NCBI RefSeq assembly: GCF_032248695.1
Contig: NZ_JAVHXC010000008.1
Location: 1 to 64,000, forward strand
DNA: 64,000 bases
Direction: 5' to 3'
Source of the DNA: Dietzia sp032248695
Lineage (GTDB): Bacteria > Actinomycetota > Actinomycetes > Mycobacteriales > Mycobacteriaceae
The first letter of the stretch is position 1. Every line of letters starts with the position of its first letter. Position numbers and translations under genes: made by a program. The notes beneath the pieces are model-generated. The model saw only the letters and a list, made by a program, of their open reading frames with translations, had not been told where the DNA came from and made no database searches. Positions 31,338 to 39,142 of the stretch are shown in pieces.

Positions 31338-32507
31338 ATGGTCCGCTCCTCCGATCCGCTCGCACTGCTGCCCCCGGGCGACGGCACCCTCGGCCACGTC
31401 GCCATCGGCGACATCACGCTGGTCACCGGTGTCGTCCTCCCGGGAGTGACGCTCGCCGTCCAGCGGTGGGGGCGGATCGCGGAGGACCGGTCGAACGTCG
31501 TGCTGGTCGAGCACGCGCTCACCGGTGACTCGCACGTCGTGGGGCCGGTCGACTCCCTGCACCCCACCCCGGGGTGGTGGAACGGGCTCGTCGGGCCCGG
31601 TCTGCCGCTGGACACCGATCGCTACTGCGTGCTGTCGGTCAACGTCCTGGGCGGCTGCCGGGGGTCGACCGGCCCCAGTTCTCTGCATCCCGACGGCCAT
31701 TACTGGGGTGCCCGGTTCCCCGCCATCTCGGTTCGCGACATGGTCGAGTCCGAGCGGGTCCTCGCCGACCTGCTGGGAATCGCACGCTGGGCCGCCGTCA
31801 TCGGCGGATCGATGGGCGGTGCCCGCACCCTGGAATGGATGGTCTCGTATCCGGACCGCGTCCGCGCGGCGTGCGTTCTCGCGGTCGGCGCCCGGGCGTC
31901 GGCGGACCAGATCGGTATCCAGACCGCACAGATCATGGCCGTGACCTCGGATCCCCACTGGCAGCAGGGCGGATACCACGGCACCGGCCGCACCCCCGTG
32001 ACCGGCCTGGGCATCGCCCGCCGCATCGCCCACCTGTCCTACCGGGGCGAGGTGGAGCTGGACGAGCGTTTCGCCAACCGTCCCCAGCCCGGGGAGGACC
32101 CCCGCGGCGAGGATCTGTCCATGTCGGGCCGCTTCGCCGTCCAGTCGTACCTCGATCACCAGGCCGGCAAGCTCGTCTCCCGGTTCGACGCCTGTACCTA
32201 CGTGTTGCTCACCGATGCGCTGAACCGTCACGACGTGGGCCTCGACCGCGGCGGCGTGGAGGCTGCGCTGCGCTCGTGTCCGGTGCCGTGCGTCATCGGC
32301 GGTGTCACCACCGACCGCCTGTACCCGCTGCGTCAGCAGGAGGAACTCGCGGCACTGCTGCCCGGGGCGGACCCGCTCGTCGTGATCGACAGCCCCGCCG
32401 GTCACGACGGCTTCCTCACCGAGGCGGACGTGGTCGGGCCGATGCTGGAGCGCACCATGGCGCTCTCCGAACAGGACACCACCGAGCGCACCAGAGGTCT
32501 GGCGTGA
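31338..32507 (+). CDS. metX: homoserine O-acetyltransferase
   Basis: A 389-residue alpha/beta-hydrolase-fold enzyme that acetylates homoserine with acetyl-CoA. The nucleophile Ser158 is in GGSMGGARTLEW, the oxyanion region is EHALTGDSHV, and the catalytic His is in SPAGHDGFL. NVLGGCRGSTGPSS is a family signature. The ATG is 8 nt behind metY. The stop overlaps the GTG start of the next membrane protein. Confidence 0.95.
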   Translation: MVRSSDPLALLPPGDGTLGHVAIGDITLVTGVVLPGVTLAVQRWGRIAEDRSNVVLVEHALTGDSHVVGPVDSLHPTPGWWNGLVGPGLPLDTDRYCVLSVNVLGGCRGSTGPSSLHPDGHYWGARFPAISVRDMVESERVLADLLGIARWAAVIGGSMGGARTLEWMVSYPDRVRAACVLAVGARASADQIGIQTAQIMAVTSDPHWQQGGYHGTGRTPVTGLGIARRIAHLSYRGEVELDERFANRPQPGEDPRGEDLSMSGRFAVQSYLDHQAGKLVSRFDACTYVLLTDALNRHDVGLDRGGVEAALRSCPVPCVIGGVTTDRLYPLRQQEELAALLPGADPLVVIDSPAGHDGFLTEADVVGPMLERTMALSEQDTTERTRGLA

Positions 32508-32977
32508 CGATGCCCGAGTTCCCTCAGGACGACACCGCCCGCCCCGTTCCGGATCGCACTCCCCGTCCCGCCGCGATGCTGCTGACCGGGCTGGCGGCCG
32601 CCCTCGGGATCATCGGCGTGGCCATCGGGTTCGCCACCGTGCTCGGCCTGGCCGCCACCGCGAGCGGGGGCGGCGGCACCGCCGGATTCGGGCCCCTGGT
32701 CGTCTCGGCCGTCTCCTCGCTGGTCCTGGGGCTGTTGCTCCTCGTCGGCGCGGTCCTGTTGTGGCGGGCGCACCGCGCGTCGCTCGTGGTGATCAGCGCG
32801 GGGGTGGGCCTGCTGACGCTCAGCTCGCTCGTCCGGACGGTGCTGGACAGTCTCACGTTCATCTCGGTCGTCGGCACGGTGTTCTCGTTGCTGGCCCTGG
32901 TCGCGATGGGATATCTCATCGCGTCGGACGGGGTGCGCGAACACGTTCGCGAGGGCGTCCCGCTCCGGCTCCGTTGA
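32504..32977 (+). CDS. four-helix membrane protein of unknown function
   Basis: A 157-residue membrane protein. About 25 polar N-terminal residues are followed by four hydrophobic helices (starting at AAMLLTGLAAALGIIG) and a short charged C-terminus. The GTG overlaps the metX stop (GTGA) with AGAGG 7 nt upstream; ATG at 32510 is the alternative. Similar small membrane proteins follow metX in other Mycobacteriales, but no function is known to me. Confidence 0.7.
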   Translation: MTMPEFPQDDTARPVPDRTPRPAAMLLTGLAAALGIIGVAIGFATVLGLAATASGGGGTAGFGPLVVSAVSSLVLGLLLLVGAVLLWRAHRASLVVISAGVGLLTLSSLVRTVLDSLTFISVVGTVFSLLALVAMGYLIASDGVREHVREGVPLRLR

Positions 32978-33332
32978 CCGACTCCCCCGCATCGACGTGC
33001 CGTCGTGCGAGATCGTCCATCCGTGACCTGCGCGCGGCACGATGGGTGCTGCTCAGCCCGGGAAACTCAGCGCGCGTACTCGTCCGTCCGCAGCCCCGGC
33101 GTTCTCCACAGGCGGGCCGCTCAAAGCGGTGGTCAACCGATCTCCCACGGGCCCGGCCCAGATCACCGGGCCCATGAACACACCAGATGACCTGATCACC
33201 CTGCTGGTCACCTCCGATCAGCTACTCGCCGGTTCGATAGGTGTCGCCGACGTCAGCGGGCGGCCGAGCGCCTTCGGCAGGCGCGGCTACCCGGCCGGGA
33301 CCGGCACCCCCGCCGTGCACTACCCAGGAGAT
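32978..33332. other. intergenic region without a recognised gene
   Basis: Between converging genes. It contains a perfect 8-bp inverted repeat GGGCCCGG-N9-CCGGGCCC (33149-33173) directly before an ATG at 33174. The frame from that ATG (MNTPDDLITLLVTSDQLLAG) runs into the antisense of the DUF3017 gene and loses coding character. I see no RNA gene or family match; a decayed gene is possible. Confidence 0.5.
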
Positions 33333-33686
33333 TCAGCCGGTCCCGAGCGAGTCGACGGACGTCGCCAGCCACAGGATGACCGCCCCGATCCCGACGTAGA
33401 ACGACACGTCGAAGCCCTTGCTGCGCACCCCGAGGAGCCGCGCCCGCTCGTCCGGCACCACGACCCTCAGGCCCGCCGCGGCGAACGCGGCCAGCCCCAG
33501 GAGGAACGCGCCGCGTCGCCACCGCTCGAGGACCACGAACCCCAGGGCCACCACGACCCCCGCGAGCACCAGCGCGAGGGGCCACTGCGCCCGCACCTGC
33601 GCCCACGTCAGGCGCGCGGGGCGGGTCCGGCGGGGCCGGGCGTCGGCGGCCCGGTGCCGGGGGCGGTCGGGGGCGGGGTGGGTCAT
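33333..33686 (-). CDS. DUF3017-family membrane protein
   Basis: A 117-residue protein with an Arg/Pro-rich first 35 residues and three hydrophobic helices (LALVLAGVVVALGFVVLE, FLLGLAAFAAAGLRVVV, YVGIGAVILWLA). DUF3017 genes lie directly downstream of folD in many actinobacteria, as here (9 nt). The conserved PDERARLLGVRS segment is typical. The function is unknown. Confidence 0.8.
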   Translation of the reverse strand: MTHPAPDRPRHRAADARPRRTRPARLTWAQVRAQWPLALVLAGVVVALGFVVLERWRRGAFLLGLAAFAAAGLRVVVPDERARLLGVRSKGFDVSFYVGIGAVILWLATSVDSLGTG

Positions 33687-33694
33687 CGCGTCCG

Positions 33695-34552
33695 TCAGTT
33701 GCCGGCGTCGAGCCGCTCGCAGCGCTCGACCACGTTGCTCAGCAGGAACGCGCGGGTGAGCGGGCCGACGCCGCCCGGGTTCGGCGAGATCGCGCCCGCG
33801 ACCTCCCACACGTCCGGGTGCACGTCGCCGGCGAGCTTGCCGTCCAGCCGGGACACGCCGACGTCCAGCACGGCGGCTCCGGGCTTGACCATGTCCGGGG
33901 TGAGCATGTGGGCCACGCCCGCGGCGGCGACGATGACGTCGGCGCGCCGGGTCTCCGCCGCGAGGTCGCGGGTGCCGGTGTGGCACAGGGTCACGGTGGA
34001 GTTCTCGCTGCGGCGCGTGAGCATGAGGCCGATCGGGCGGCCGACGGTCACGCCGCGGCCGATCACCACGACGTGCGCACCGTCGAGTTCCACGTCGAAC
34101 CGTCGCAGCAGGTGGATGCACCCGTTGGGGGTGCAGGGCAGCGGCGCGGGCTCGTTGAGCACGAGCTTGCCGAGGTTGACCGGGTGCAGGCCGTCCGCGT
34201 CCTTGGCCGGGTCGATGCGCTCGAGGATCGCGTTCTCGTCGAGGTGGCGCGGCAACGGCAACTGGACGATGTACCCGGTGCAGGCGGGGTCGTCGTTGAG
34301 CTCGTCGATCACGGCCTCGAGCTCGGCCTGGGAGGTGTCGGCCGGCAGATCGCGGCGGATGGAGGCGATGCCGACCTGCTCGCAATCACGGTGCTTCATC
34401 TTGACGTAGGAGTGGCTGCCGGGGTCGTCCCCCACCAGGACCGTGCCGAGCCCCGGGGTGATGCCCCGTTCGCGCAGCGCGGCCACGCGCCGTGTGAGGT
34501 CGGCGACGATCTCGTCGCGGGTGAGTTTGCCGTCCAGCTTGATCGCGGTCAC
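33695..34552 (-). CDS. folD: bifunctional methylenetetrahydrofolate dehydrogenase/cyclohydrolase
   Basis: A 285-residue cytosolic enzyme linking 5,10-methylene-THF to 10-formyl-THF with NADP. Catalytic Lys51 lies in SYVKMKHRDC; VQLPLPRHLDE, the NADP loop GRGVTVGRPIG and PNPGGVGPLTRAFL are family signatures. The GTG at 34552 gives normal length. It supplies one-carbon units for methionine and purine synthesis, both present nearby. Confidence 0.95.
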   Translation of the reverse strand: MTAIKLDGKLTRDEIVADLTRRVAALRERGITPGLGTVLVGDDPGSHSYVKMKHRDCEQVGIASIRRDLPADTSQAELEAVIDELNDDPACTGYIVQLPLPRHLDENAILERIDPAKDADGLHPVNLGKLVLNEPAPLPCTPNGCIHLLRRFDVELDGAHVVVIGRGVTVGRPIGLMLTRRSENSTVTLCHTGTRDLAAETRRADVIVAAAGVAHMLTPDMVKPGAAVLDVGVSRLDGKLAGDVHPDVWEVAGAISPNPGGVGPLTRAFLLSNVVERCERLDAGN

Positions 34553-34612
34553 GCGGACCAGTATCCCACTCCGGGGCGCGCCCGTCGTCGTCGCGCTGCG
34601 AGAATGGCCCCC

Positions 34613-35104
34613 ATGACCGGTGTGGGTGTGCGTGTGTTGTTCGACCGTCCGTGTATCCCGCCCAACACCGGCAACGCGATCAGGATGTCCGCGGGTGCGG
34701 GCTGCGAACTGCACCTGGCGGGCCCCCTCGGCTTCGATCTGTCGGAGCCGCACCTGCGCCGGGCGGGACTGGATTATCACGACCTCGCGCACGTCGAGGT
34801 ACACGAGAACCTCGAGGCGGCGTACGCGCGTCTCCTGCCGGCGCGGGTGTGGGCGTTCACCGCCCGGGCCGATCTCGCGCTCCCGCAGGTCCGGTTCGAA
34901 CCCGGGGACGTGCTGCTCTTCGGCCCGGAACCCACCGGGTTGGCCGACGACGTCCTGGCCGACCACCGGGTAACCGGCCGGGTGCGGATCCCGATGTTGC
35001 CCGGGCGCCGGTCGATGAACCTGTCGAACGCGGCCGCGGTCGCGGTCTACGAGGCCTGGCGGCAGCGGGGATACACGGGCGGTATGGAATTTCCCGCCGA
35101 ATGA
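34613..35104 (+). CDS. trmL: tRNA (cytidine/uridine-34-2'-O)-methyltransferase
   Basis: A 163-residue SPOUT-class enzyme that methylates the wobble ribose of certain leucine tRNAs. PPNTGNAIRM, FGPEPTGL and the knot-forming RIPMLPGRRSMNLSNAAAVAVYEAWRQ... region (MLPGRRSMNLSNA) are diagnostic, and the size is right. ATG 34613 is chosen since GAGAAT (34600-34605) precedes it by 7 nt. It is divergent from folD. Confidence 0.93.
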   Translation: MTGVGVRVLFDRPCIPPNTGNAIRMSAGAGCELHLAGPLGFDLSEPHLRRAGLDYHDLAHVEVHENLEAAYARLLPARVWAFTARADLALPQVRFEPGDVLLFGPEPTGLADDVLADHRVTGRVRIPMLPGRRSMNLSNAAAVAVYEAWRQRGYTGGMEFPAE

Positions 35105-35108
35105 TTTA

Positions 35109-35130
35109 AAGTTTCGGTATGCCGAAACTT
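35109..35130. promoter_or_regulatory. MntR operator covering the mntA start codon
   Basis: AAGTTTCGG-N4-CCGAAACTT is a perfect 9-bp inverted repeat. The spacer TATG contains the start codon of the binding-protein gene. The candidate -10 box TAAAGT (35107-35112) overlaps the left arm. The operon's last gene encodes a DtxR/MntR-type repressor, the obvious ligand. Confidence 0.8.
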
Positions 35131-36129
35131 CAGGCGACGGCCTACCGTCACCGTCGTGTCCCGGGCGGGCGAACTCCCGCCCCGGGAGCCAGGCGTGCCG
35201 CCGCGCCGCTCGCCGCGGCTCTCGTGGCCGCGCTCGCACTGACGTCCGGGTGCTCTGTCGGCCCGGCGGGCACGAGGGACCTCGACGACCGGCCCGGCGC
35301 CGGGCAGGCGGAGGACCAGCTCGTCGTGGCCACGACGTTCACGATCCTGGCGGACATGGTCGCCCGCGTCGGCGGCGACCGTGTTCGGGTCGAGTCCGTC
35401 ACCACGCCCGGGGCCGACGTCCACCAGTACGAACCGACGGTGGAGGACCTCAAGCGGGTCGCGGACGCCGACCTCGTGGTGAGCAACGGCCTCGGGATGG
35501 ACGACTGGCTGCTGCGGTTCATCGACGGCACTGACGCCGCCCACCTCGTCACCTCGGACGGGATCGAGCCCCTGCCCATCCGGGCCGGCAACTACACCGG
35601 CAGGCCCAACCCCCACGCGTGGATGTCGCCGGTCGAGGGTGCCCGCTACGTCCGCTCGATCGCCTCCGCGCTCACCGAGCTCGACCCGGACGGAGCGGCG
35701 GGGTACACGGCCCGTGCCGATGAGTACGTCGCCGACCTCCGGGACATGGCGACGCGCGCGCGGGAAGCCGTGGCCACCGTGCCCGCGGACCGCCGGGTGC
35801 TCGTCACCTGCGAGGGTGCCTTCTCCTATCTCGCGCGCGACCTCGGGCTCGAGGAGCTGTACCTGTGGCCGGTCAACAGCGAGAACCAGGGCCTGCCGCG
35901 CCAGGTCACCGCGTTGATCGACCGGATCCGCGAGCGGGAGATCCCCGCCGTCTTCTGCGAGTCGACGGTCTCCGACGCCGCCATGGGACAGGTCGCCGCC
36001 GAGACCGGCACCCGCCTGGCGGGCCTGCTGTACGTCGACTCGCTCTCCGGTCCCACGGGGCCGGTGCCCACTTACCTCGACCTGCTCGACCACGATCTCG
36101 AGACCATCACCCGGGAGCTGACCTCATGA
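35119..36129 (+). CDS. mntA: metal ABC transporter solute-binding lipoprotein (Mn type)
   Basis: A 336-residue cluster A-I binding protein. The N-terminus has a lipobox ending TSGC, so it is a lipoprotein. Likely metal ligands are the His of DVHQYEP, the His of NPHAWMSP, the Glu of CEGAFSYLA and an acidic residue of FCESTVSD. Glu rather than His at the third position fits manganese (or iron) over zinc. The ATG lies 6 nt after TAAAGT inside the operator, so the mRNA is probably leaderless. The next three genes overlap it and each other. Confidence 0.88.
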   Translation: MPKLQATAYRHRRVPGGRTPAPGARRAAAPLAAALVAALALTSGCSVGPAGTRDLDDRPGAGQAEDQLVVATTFTILADMVARVGGDRVRVESVTTPGADVHQYEPTVEDLKRVADADLVVSNGLGMDDWLLRFIDGTDAAHLVTSDGIEPLPIRAGNYTGRPNPHAWMSPVEGARYVRSIASALTELDPDGAAGYTARADEYVADLRDMATRAREAVATVPADRRVLVTCEGAFSYLARDLGLEELYLWPVNSENQGLPRQVTALIDRIREREIPAVFCESTVSDAAMGQVAAETGTRLAGLLYVDSLSGPTGPVPTYLDLLDHDLETITRELTS

Positions 36130-36944
36130 CGGACCGGCCACTGCCCTTCTCCCCGGACGCCGGCCCGCCCGCCGTCGTCGTCTCCGACCTCACGGTCGAC
36201 CGGGGCCAGAACCGTGCGCTCGACGCGGTGTCCCTCTCCGTGCCGAGCGGGGAGGTCACGGTCCTGCTCGGCCCCAACGGGTCCGGGAAGTCCACGCTCC
36301 TGCAGGCGCTGCTCGGCCTGGTCACGCCCACCGCCGGAACGGTCCGGGTGCTCGGCACCTCCGTCCGCGAGGCCCTGCGCGGCGGCCGCGTGGCCGCGGT
36401 GCCCCAGGCCGACGGTGTCGACGAACTCTTCCCCGTCACCGCCGCGGAGGTCGTCATGCAGGGCCGCCGCCACTTCACCGGCCTGTGGCGGCGCCCGTCG
36501 GCCACGGACAGGGCCGCCGTCGCCGAGGCCCTCGACAGGGTGGGCCTGTCCGGGCTGGCGTCGCGCCGCATCGGGGAGCTCTCGGGCGGCCAGCGCCGCC
36601 GGGTCATGCTGGCGCGGTGCCTCGCCCAGGAGGCCGACCTGCTCCTGCTCGACGAGCCGTTCAACGGGATGGACGCCGGCAGCGAGGAGGTCTACATCGA
36701 CGTGCTGCGGGAACTCACCGCCGGCGGGCGCACCGCGCTGATCTCGACCCACCATCTGGGCACCCTCGAGCGCCTCGCCGACTCGGTGGCGCTGCTCAAC
36801 GGTCGCCTCGTGGCCCACGGCCCGGTGGCCGAGACCACGACGCCCGACATCCTGTCCACCCTGCTCGGCGCCCGACTGCCCGGGGCGACCGACACCATCC
36901 GGACCGCCGACGCGCTGTCCGCCGCCGAGAGGGCCATGTCGTGA
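36126..36944 (+). CDS. mntB: metal ABC transporter ATP-binding protein
   Basis: A 272-residue ATPase with Walker A GPNGSGKST, signature LSGGQRRR, Walker B LLLLDEPFNGMD and the H-loop STHH. It powers the Mn permease. The ATG overlaps the mntA stop (ATGA), and its own stop overlaps the permease GTG. Confidence 0.93.
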   Translation: MTDRPLPFSPDAGPPAVVVSDLTVDRGQNRALDAVSLSVPSGEVTVLLGPNGSGKSTLLQALLGLVTPTAGTVRVLGTSVREALRGGRVAAVPQADGVDELFPVTAAEVVMQGRRHFTGLWRRPSATDRAAVAEALDRVGLSGLASRRIGELSGGQRRRVMLARCLAQEADLLLLDEPFNGMDAGSEEVYIDVLRELTAGGRTALISTHHLGTLERLADSVALLNGRLVAHGPVAETTTPDILSTLLGARLPGATDTIRTADALSAAERAMS

Positions 36945-37810
36945 TCGAGCTGCTCACCGAACCGATGTCCTACGAGTTCATGCGCCGGGCGCTGCTCGTG
37001 GTGACCGCCTCCGGGGTCGCCGGCGCGTTGCTGAGCTGCTGGCTGGTCCACATGGGCTGGTCGCTCATGGGCGACGCCGTGTCGCACGCCGTGCTGCCCG
37101 GGGTGGTGATCGCGGCGCTGACCGGCATCCCCTTCGCCGTCGGTGCACTCCTGGCCGCGCTCGTGGCCGTGTGGTTGATCGGGGCGGTCCGCGAGAGCGG
37201 GACCGTGCGGCCGGACGCCGCGATGGGCATCGTGTTCACGGCCCTGTTCTCGTTCGGCCTGGTGCTCATCGCCCGGTTCCCCACCCAGCAGGACCTGCAC
37301 TCGATCCTCTTCGGGTCGGTGCTCGGCGTCCGGGACTCCGATCTCGTCCAGGTGCTGGTGGTCTCGGCGTTCACGGTGATCGTGCTGCTGACGTTCCGGC
37401 GGGACCTGATCCTGCTGGCGTTCGACCGGCTCCACGCCCACACGCTGGGGCTGCGCACCCGGGCACTCACGGCCCTGCTGCTCGCGACCCTGGCCACGGC
37501 CACCGTCGCCGGCGTGCAGTCCGTGGGGGTGATCCTGGTCGTGGCGACGCTCATCATCCCGGGTGCGACCGCCCAGTTGGTGGCGGACACCATGCGGGGG
37601 ACGATGATCCTCGCCGTCGTCGTCGCCCTGATCGGCGGTGTCACCGGCCTGTACCTCGGCTACTACGCTGACCTGCCCCCGGGCCCGGTCGTCGTCCTCA
37701 CCCAGGCCGTGATCTTCGTGGTGGCGCAGTTGTTCGCGCCCCGGCGCGGGGTGATCCCGCGGGCGGCGGCGGGCGCCCGGGCACGACGATCGGGGATGAT
37801 GGCCACATGA
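36941..37810 (+). CDS. mntC: metal ABC transporter permease
   Basis: A 289-residue membrane protein with eight to nine helices of the ABC-3 family. MGDAVSHAVLPGVVIA is the conserved cytoplasmic contact with the ATPase, and IIPGATAQLV is also typical. The GTG overlaps the previous stop (GTGA), and its stop overlaps the mntR ATG (ATGA). It transports Mn, possibly Fe, into the cell. Confidence 0.92.
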   Translation: MIELLTEPMSYEFMRRALLVVTASGVAGALLSCWLVHMGWSLMGDAVSHAVLPGVVIAALTGIPFAVGALLAALVAVWLIGAVRESGTVRPDAAMGIVFTALFSFGLVLIARFPTQQDLHSILFGSVLGVRDSDLVQVLVVSAFTVIVLLTFRRDLILLAFDRLHAHTLGLRTRALTALLLATLATATVAGVQSVGVILVVATLIIPGATAQLVADTMRGTMILAVVVALIGGVTGLYLGYYADLPPGPVVVLTQAVIFVVAQLFAPRRGVIPRAAAGARARRSGMMAT

Positions 37811-38493
37811 CCGTCGACCCGCCGAGAGCCCTCGCCGACCTCACCCCGACGATCCAGGCCTACCTCATGGCCGTGCACGCGCTCGGCGCCGGCGGCGACC
37901 CGGTGTCCTCGAGCGCGTTGGCGGAGCGTCTCGGCGCGTCCCCGTCGTCGGTGAGCGAGGGTGTCCGCAAGCTCGTGACGATGGGGCTGGCCGAGCACCG
38001 GCCGTACGCGCCGGTGGTGCTCACGGAGGCGGGCCGGTCGTTCGCGGTGGCGATGGTGCGGCGGCACCGGATCATCGAGACGTTCCTCGCCCGGTGTCTG
38101 GACTACCCGTGGGATGCGGTGCACGCGGAGGCCGACGCGCTGGAGCACGTGGTCTCGGACCGGTTCGTCGACGCGCTCGACGTGTTCCTCGACCATCCGC
38201 GCCGCGATCCCCACGGTGACCCGATCCCCACCCGGGACGGTCACCTCGACCCGCTCGGCGACACCCCGCTGGACCACGTCGAGGAGGGGTCCACGGGTGT
38301 CGTGACCCGGGTGTCGGACCGCGACAACGCCGTCCTGCGGCACCTCGCCGAGATCGGCCTGCGCCCCGATTCGCCCGTCGAGGTGGTCTCGCGCCAGGTC
38401 GAGCTGGGCATCATCTCCGTGTCGCTGGGGGGCCGGGTGGTGCAGGTCGGCACGCCGGTGGCGGCGGCGGTGCGGGTCCGCGTCGACGGCTGA
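37807..38493 (+). CDS. mntR: DtxR-family manganese repressor
   Basis: A 228-residue regulator. An N-terminal winged helix (SSALAERLGASPSSVSEGVRKLV), a dimerisation/metal domain with ETFLARCLDYPWDAVHAEADALEHV, and a C-terminal SH3-like domain (TGVVTRVSDRDNAVLRHL) give the DtxR layout. Cys in place of Met at the primary site region (RCLDYPWDAVHAEA) is within the family's range. As the last gene of the Mn operon under a perfect operator it should repress mntABCR when Mn is plentiful. Confidence 0.9.
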   Translation: MTVDPPRALADLTPTIQAYLMAVHALGAGGDPVSSSALAERLGASPSSVSEGVRKLVTMGLAEHRPYAPVVLTEAGRSFAVAMVRRHRIIETFLARCLDYPWDAVHAEADALEHVVSDRFVDALDVFLDHPRRDPHGDPIPTRDGHLDPLGDTPLDHVEEGSTGVVTRVSDRDNAVLRHLAEIGLRPDSPVEVVSRQVELGIISVSLGGRVVQVGTPVAAAVRVRVDG

Positions 38494-38553
38494 CGCCCGC
38501 GCCCGGGGTCGACGACGACGAGGTCCGCTCCCACCGCGCTCCCCCGCGGTCGC

Positions 38554-39000
38554 TCAGGCGGCGTGGGGGACGGTGGCCGGTGTGCGGACCCCCGTCGGGC
38601 CCGCGGCCTCCGCGCGATCAGGTCGGGCCGCCCGCGCGGCCGGCCACCGCAGGCCGAGGGCGATCAGGGTCGCCACGGCGATCGCCCCGTCGACCGCGGC
38701 CGCGGCGGGGGCTCCCGTCACGTCGTGACGCAGCAGGAGCACGGCGGTCATGGTCATGGACGCCTTGTGGAAGATCACGACCAGCCACAGCACGGCCGCG
38801 CCCGGTGGGGTCGCGCCGAGGTAGGCGGACAGGGCCGCGAACACGAGGAGCCCGTAGGCGCGCCAGTAGCCGGTGAGCTGGTGTTCGGGCGTGATGGTGG
38901 GCGCGTCGAGACCGGCGGCGACGCCGAGCCCGAGCGCGACCGCCGCGGTTCCGAGCAGCAGGGACCGGTAGAGCAGCAGGCTGAGTCGGTCGGTGGCCAT
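38554..39000 (-). CDS. four-helix membrane protein of unknown function
   Basis: A 148-residue membrane protein with four hydrophobic helices (from LLLYRSLLLGTAAVALGLG) and an Ala/Pro-rich tail. The ATG at 39000 is assumed; ATG at 39036 is also in frame, and neither has a clear SD. It converges with mntR. I do not recognise the family. CGCGG-type pairing near 38529-38547 may end transcription. Confidence 0.6.
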   Translation of the reverse strand: MATDRLSLLLYRSLLLGTAAVALGLGVAAGLDAPTITPEHQLTGYWRAYGLLVFAALSAYLGATPPGAAVLWLVVIFHKASMTMTAVLLLRHDVTGAPAAAAVDGAIAVATLIALGLRWPAARAARPDRAEAAGPTGVRTPATVPHAA

Positions 39001-39107
39001 GACAGGGATGGTCGTCGGCCGGGCGCGGTCGCGCATCGGGGAGATCCCCGGGATCGGGCCTGATTCGGGCTCGGGGGCCGCTACCCCGGGGTCGCGGGGC
39101 CCCGGTG

Positions 39108-39141
39108 GCCGGCAGCCGACTGCCGGCTGCCGGCTGCCGGC
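39108..39141 (-). terminator. hairpin and TGCCGGC repeats after the FAD oxidase gene
   Basis: GCCGGCAGCC (39108-39117) can pair with GGCTGCCGGC at 39125-39134 or 39132-39141. The alternatives arise from three tandem TGCCGGC units. It lies directly beyond the stop of the oxidase gene on the minus strand. Confidence 0.55.
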
Positions 39142-39142
39142 G

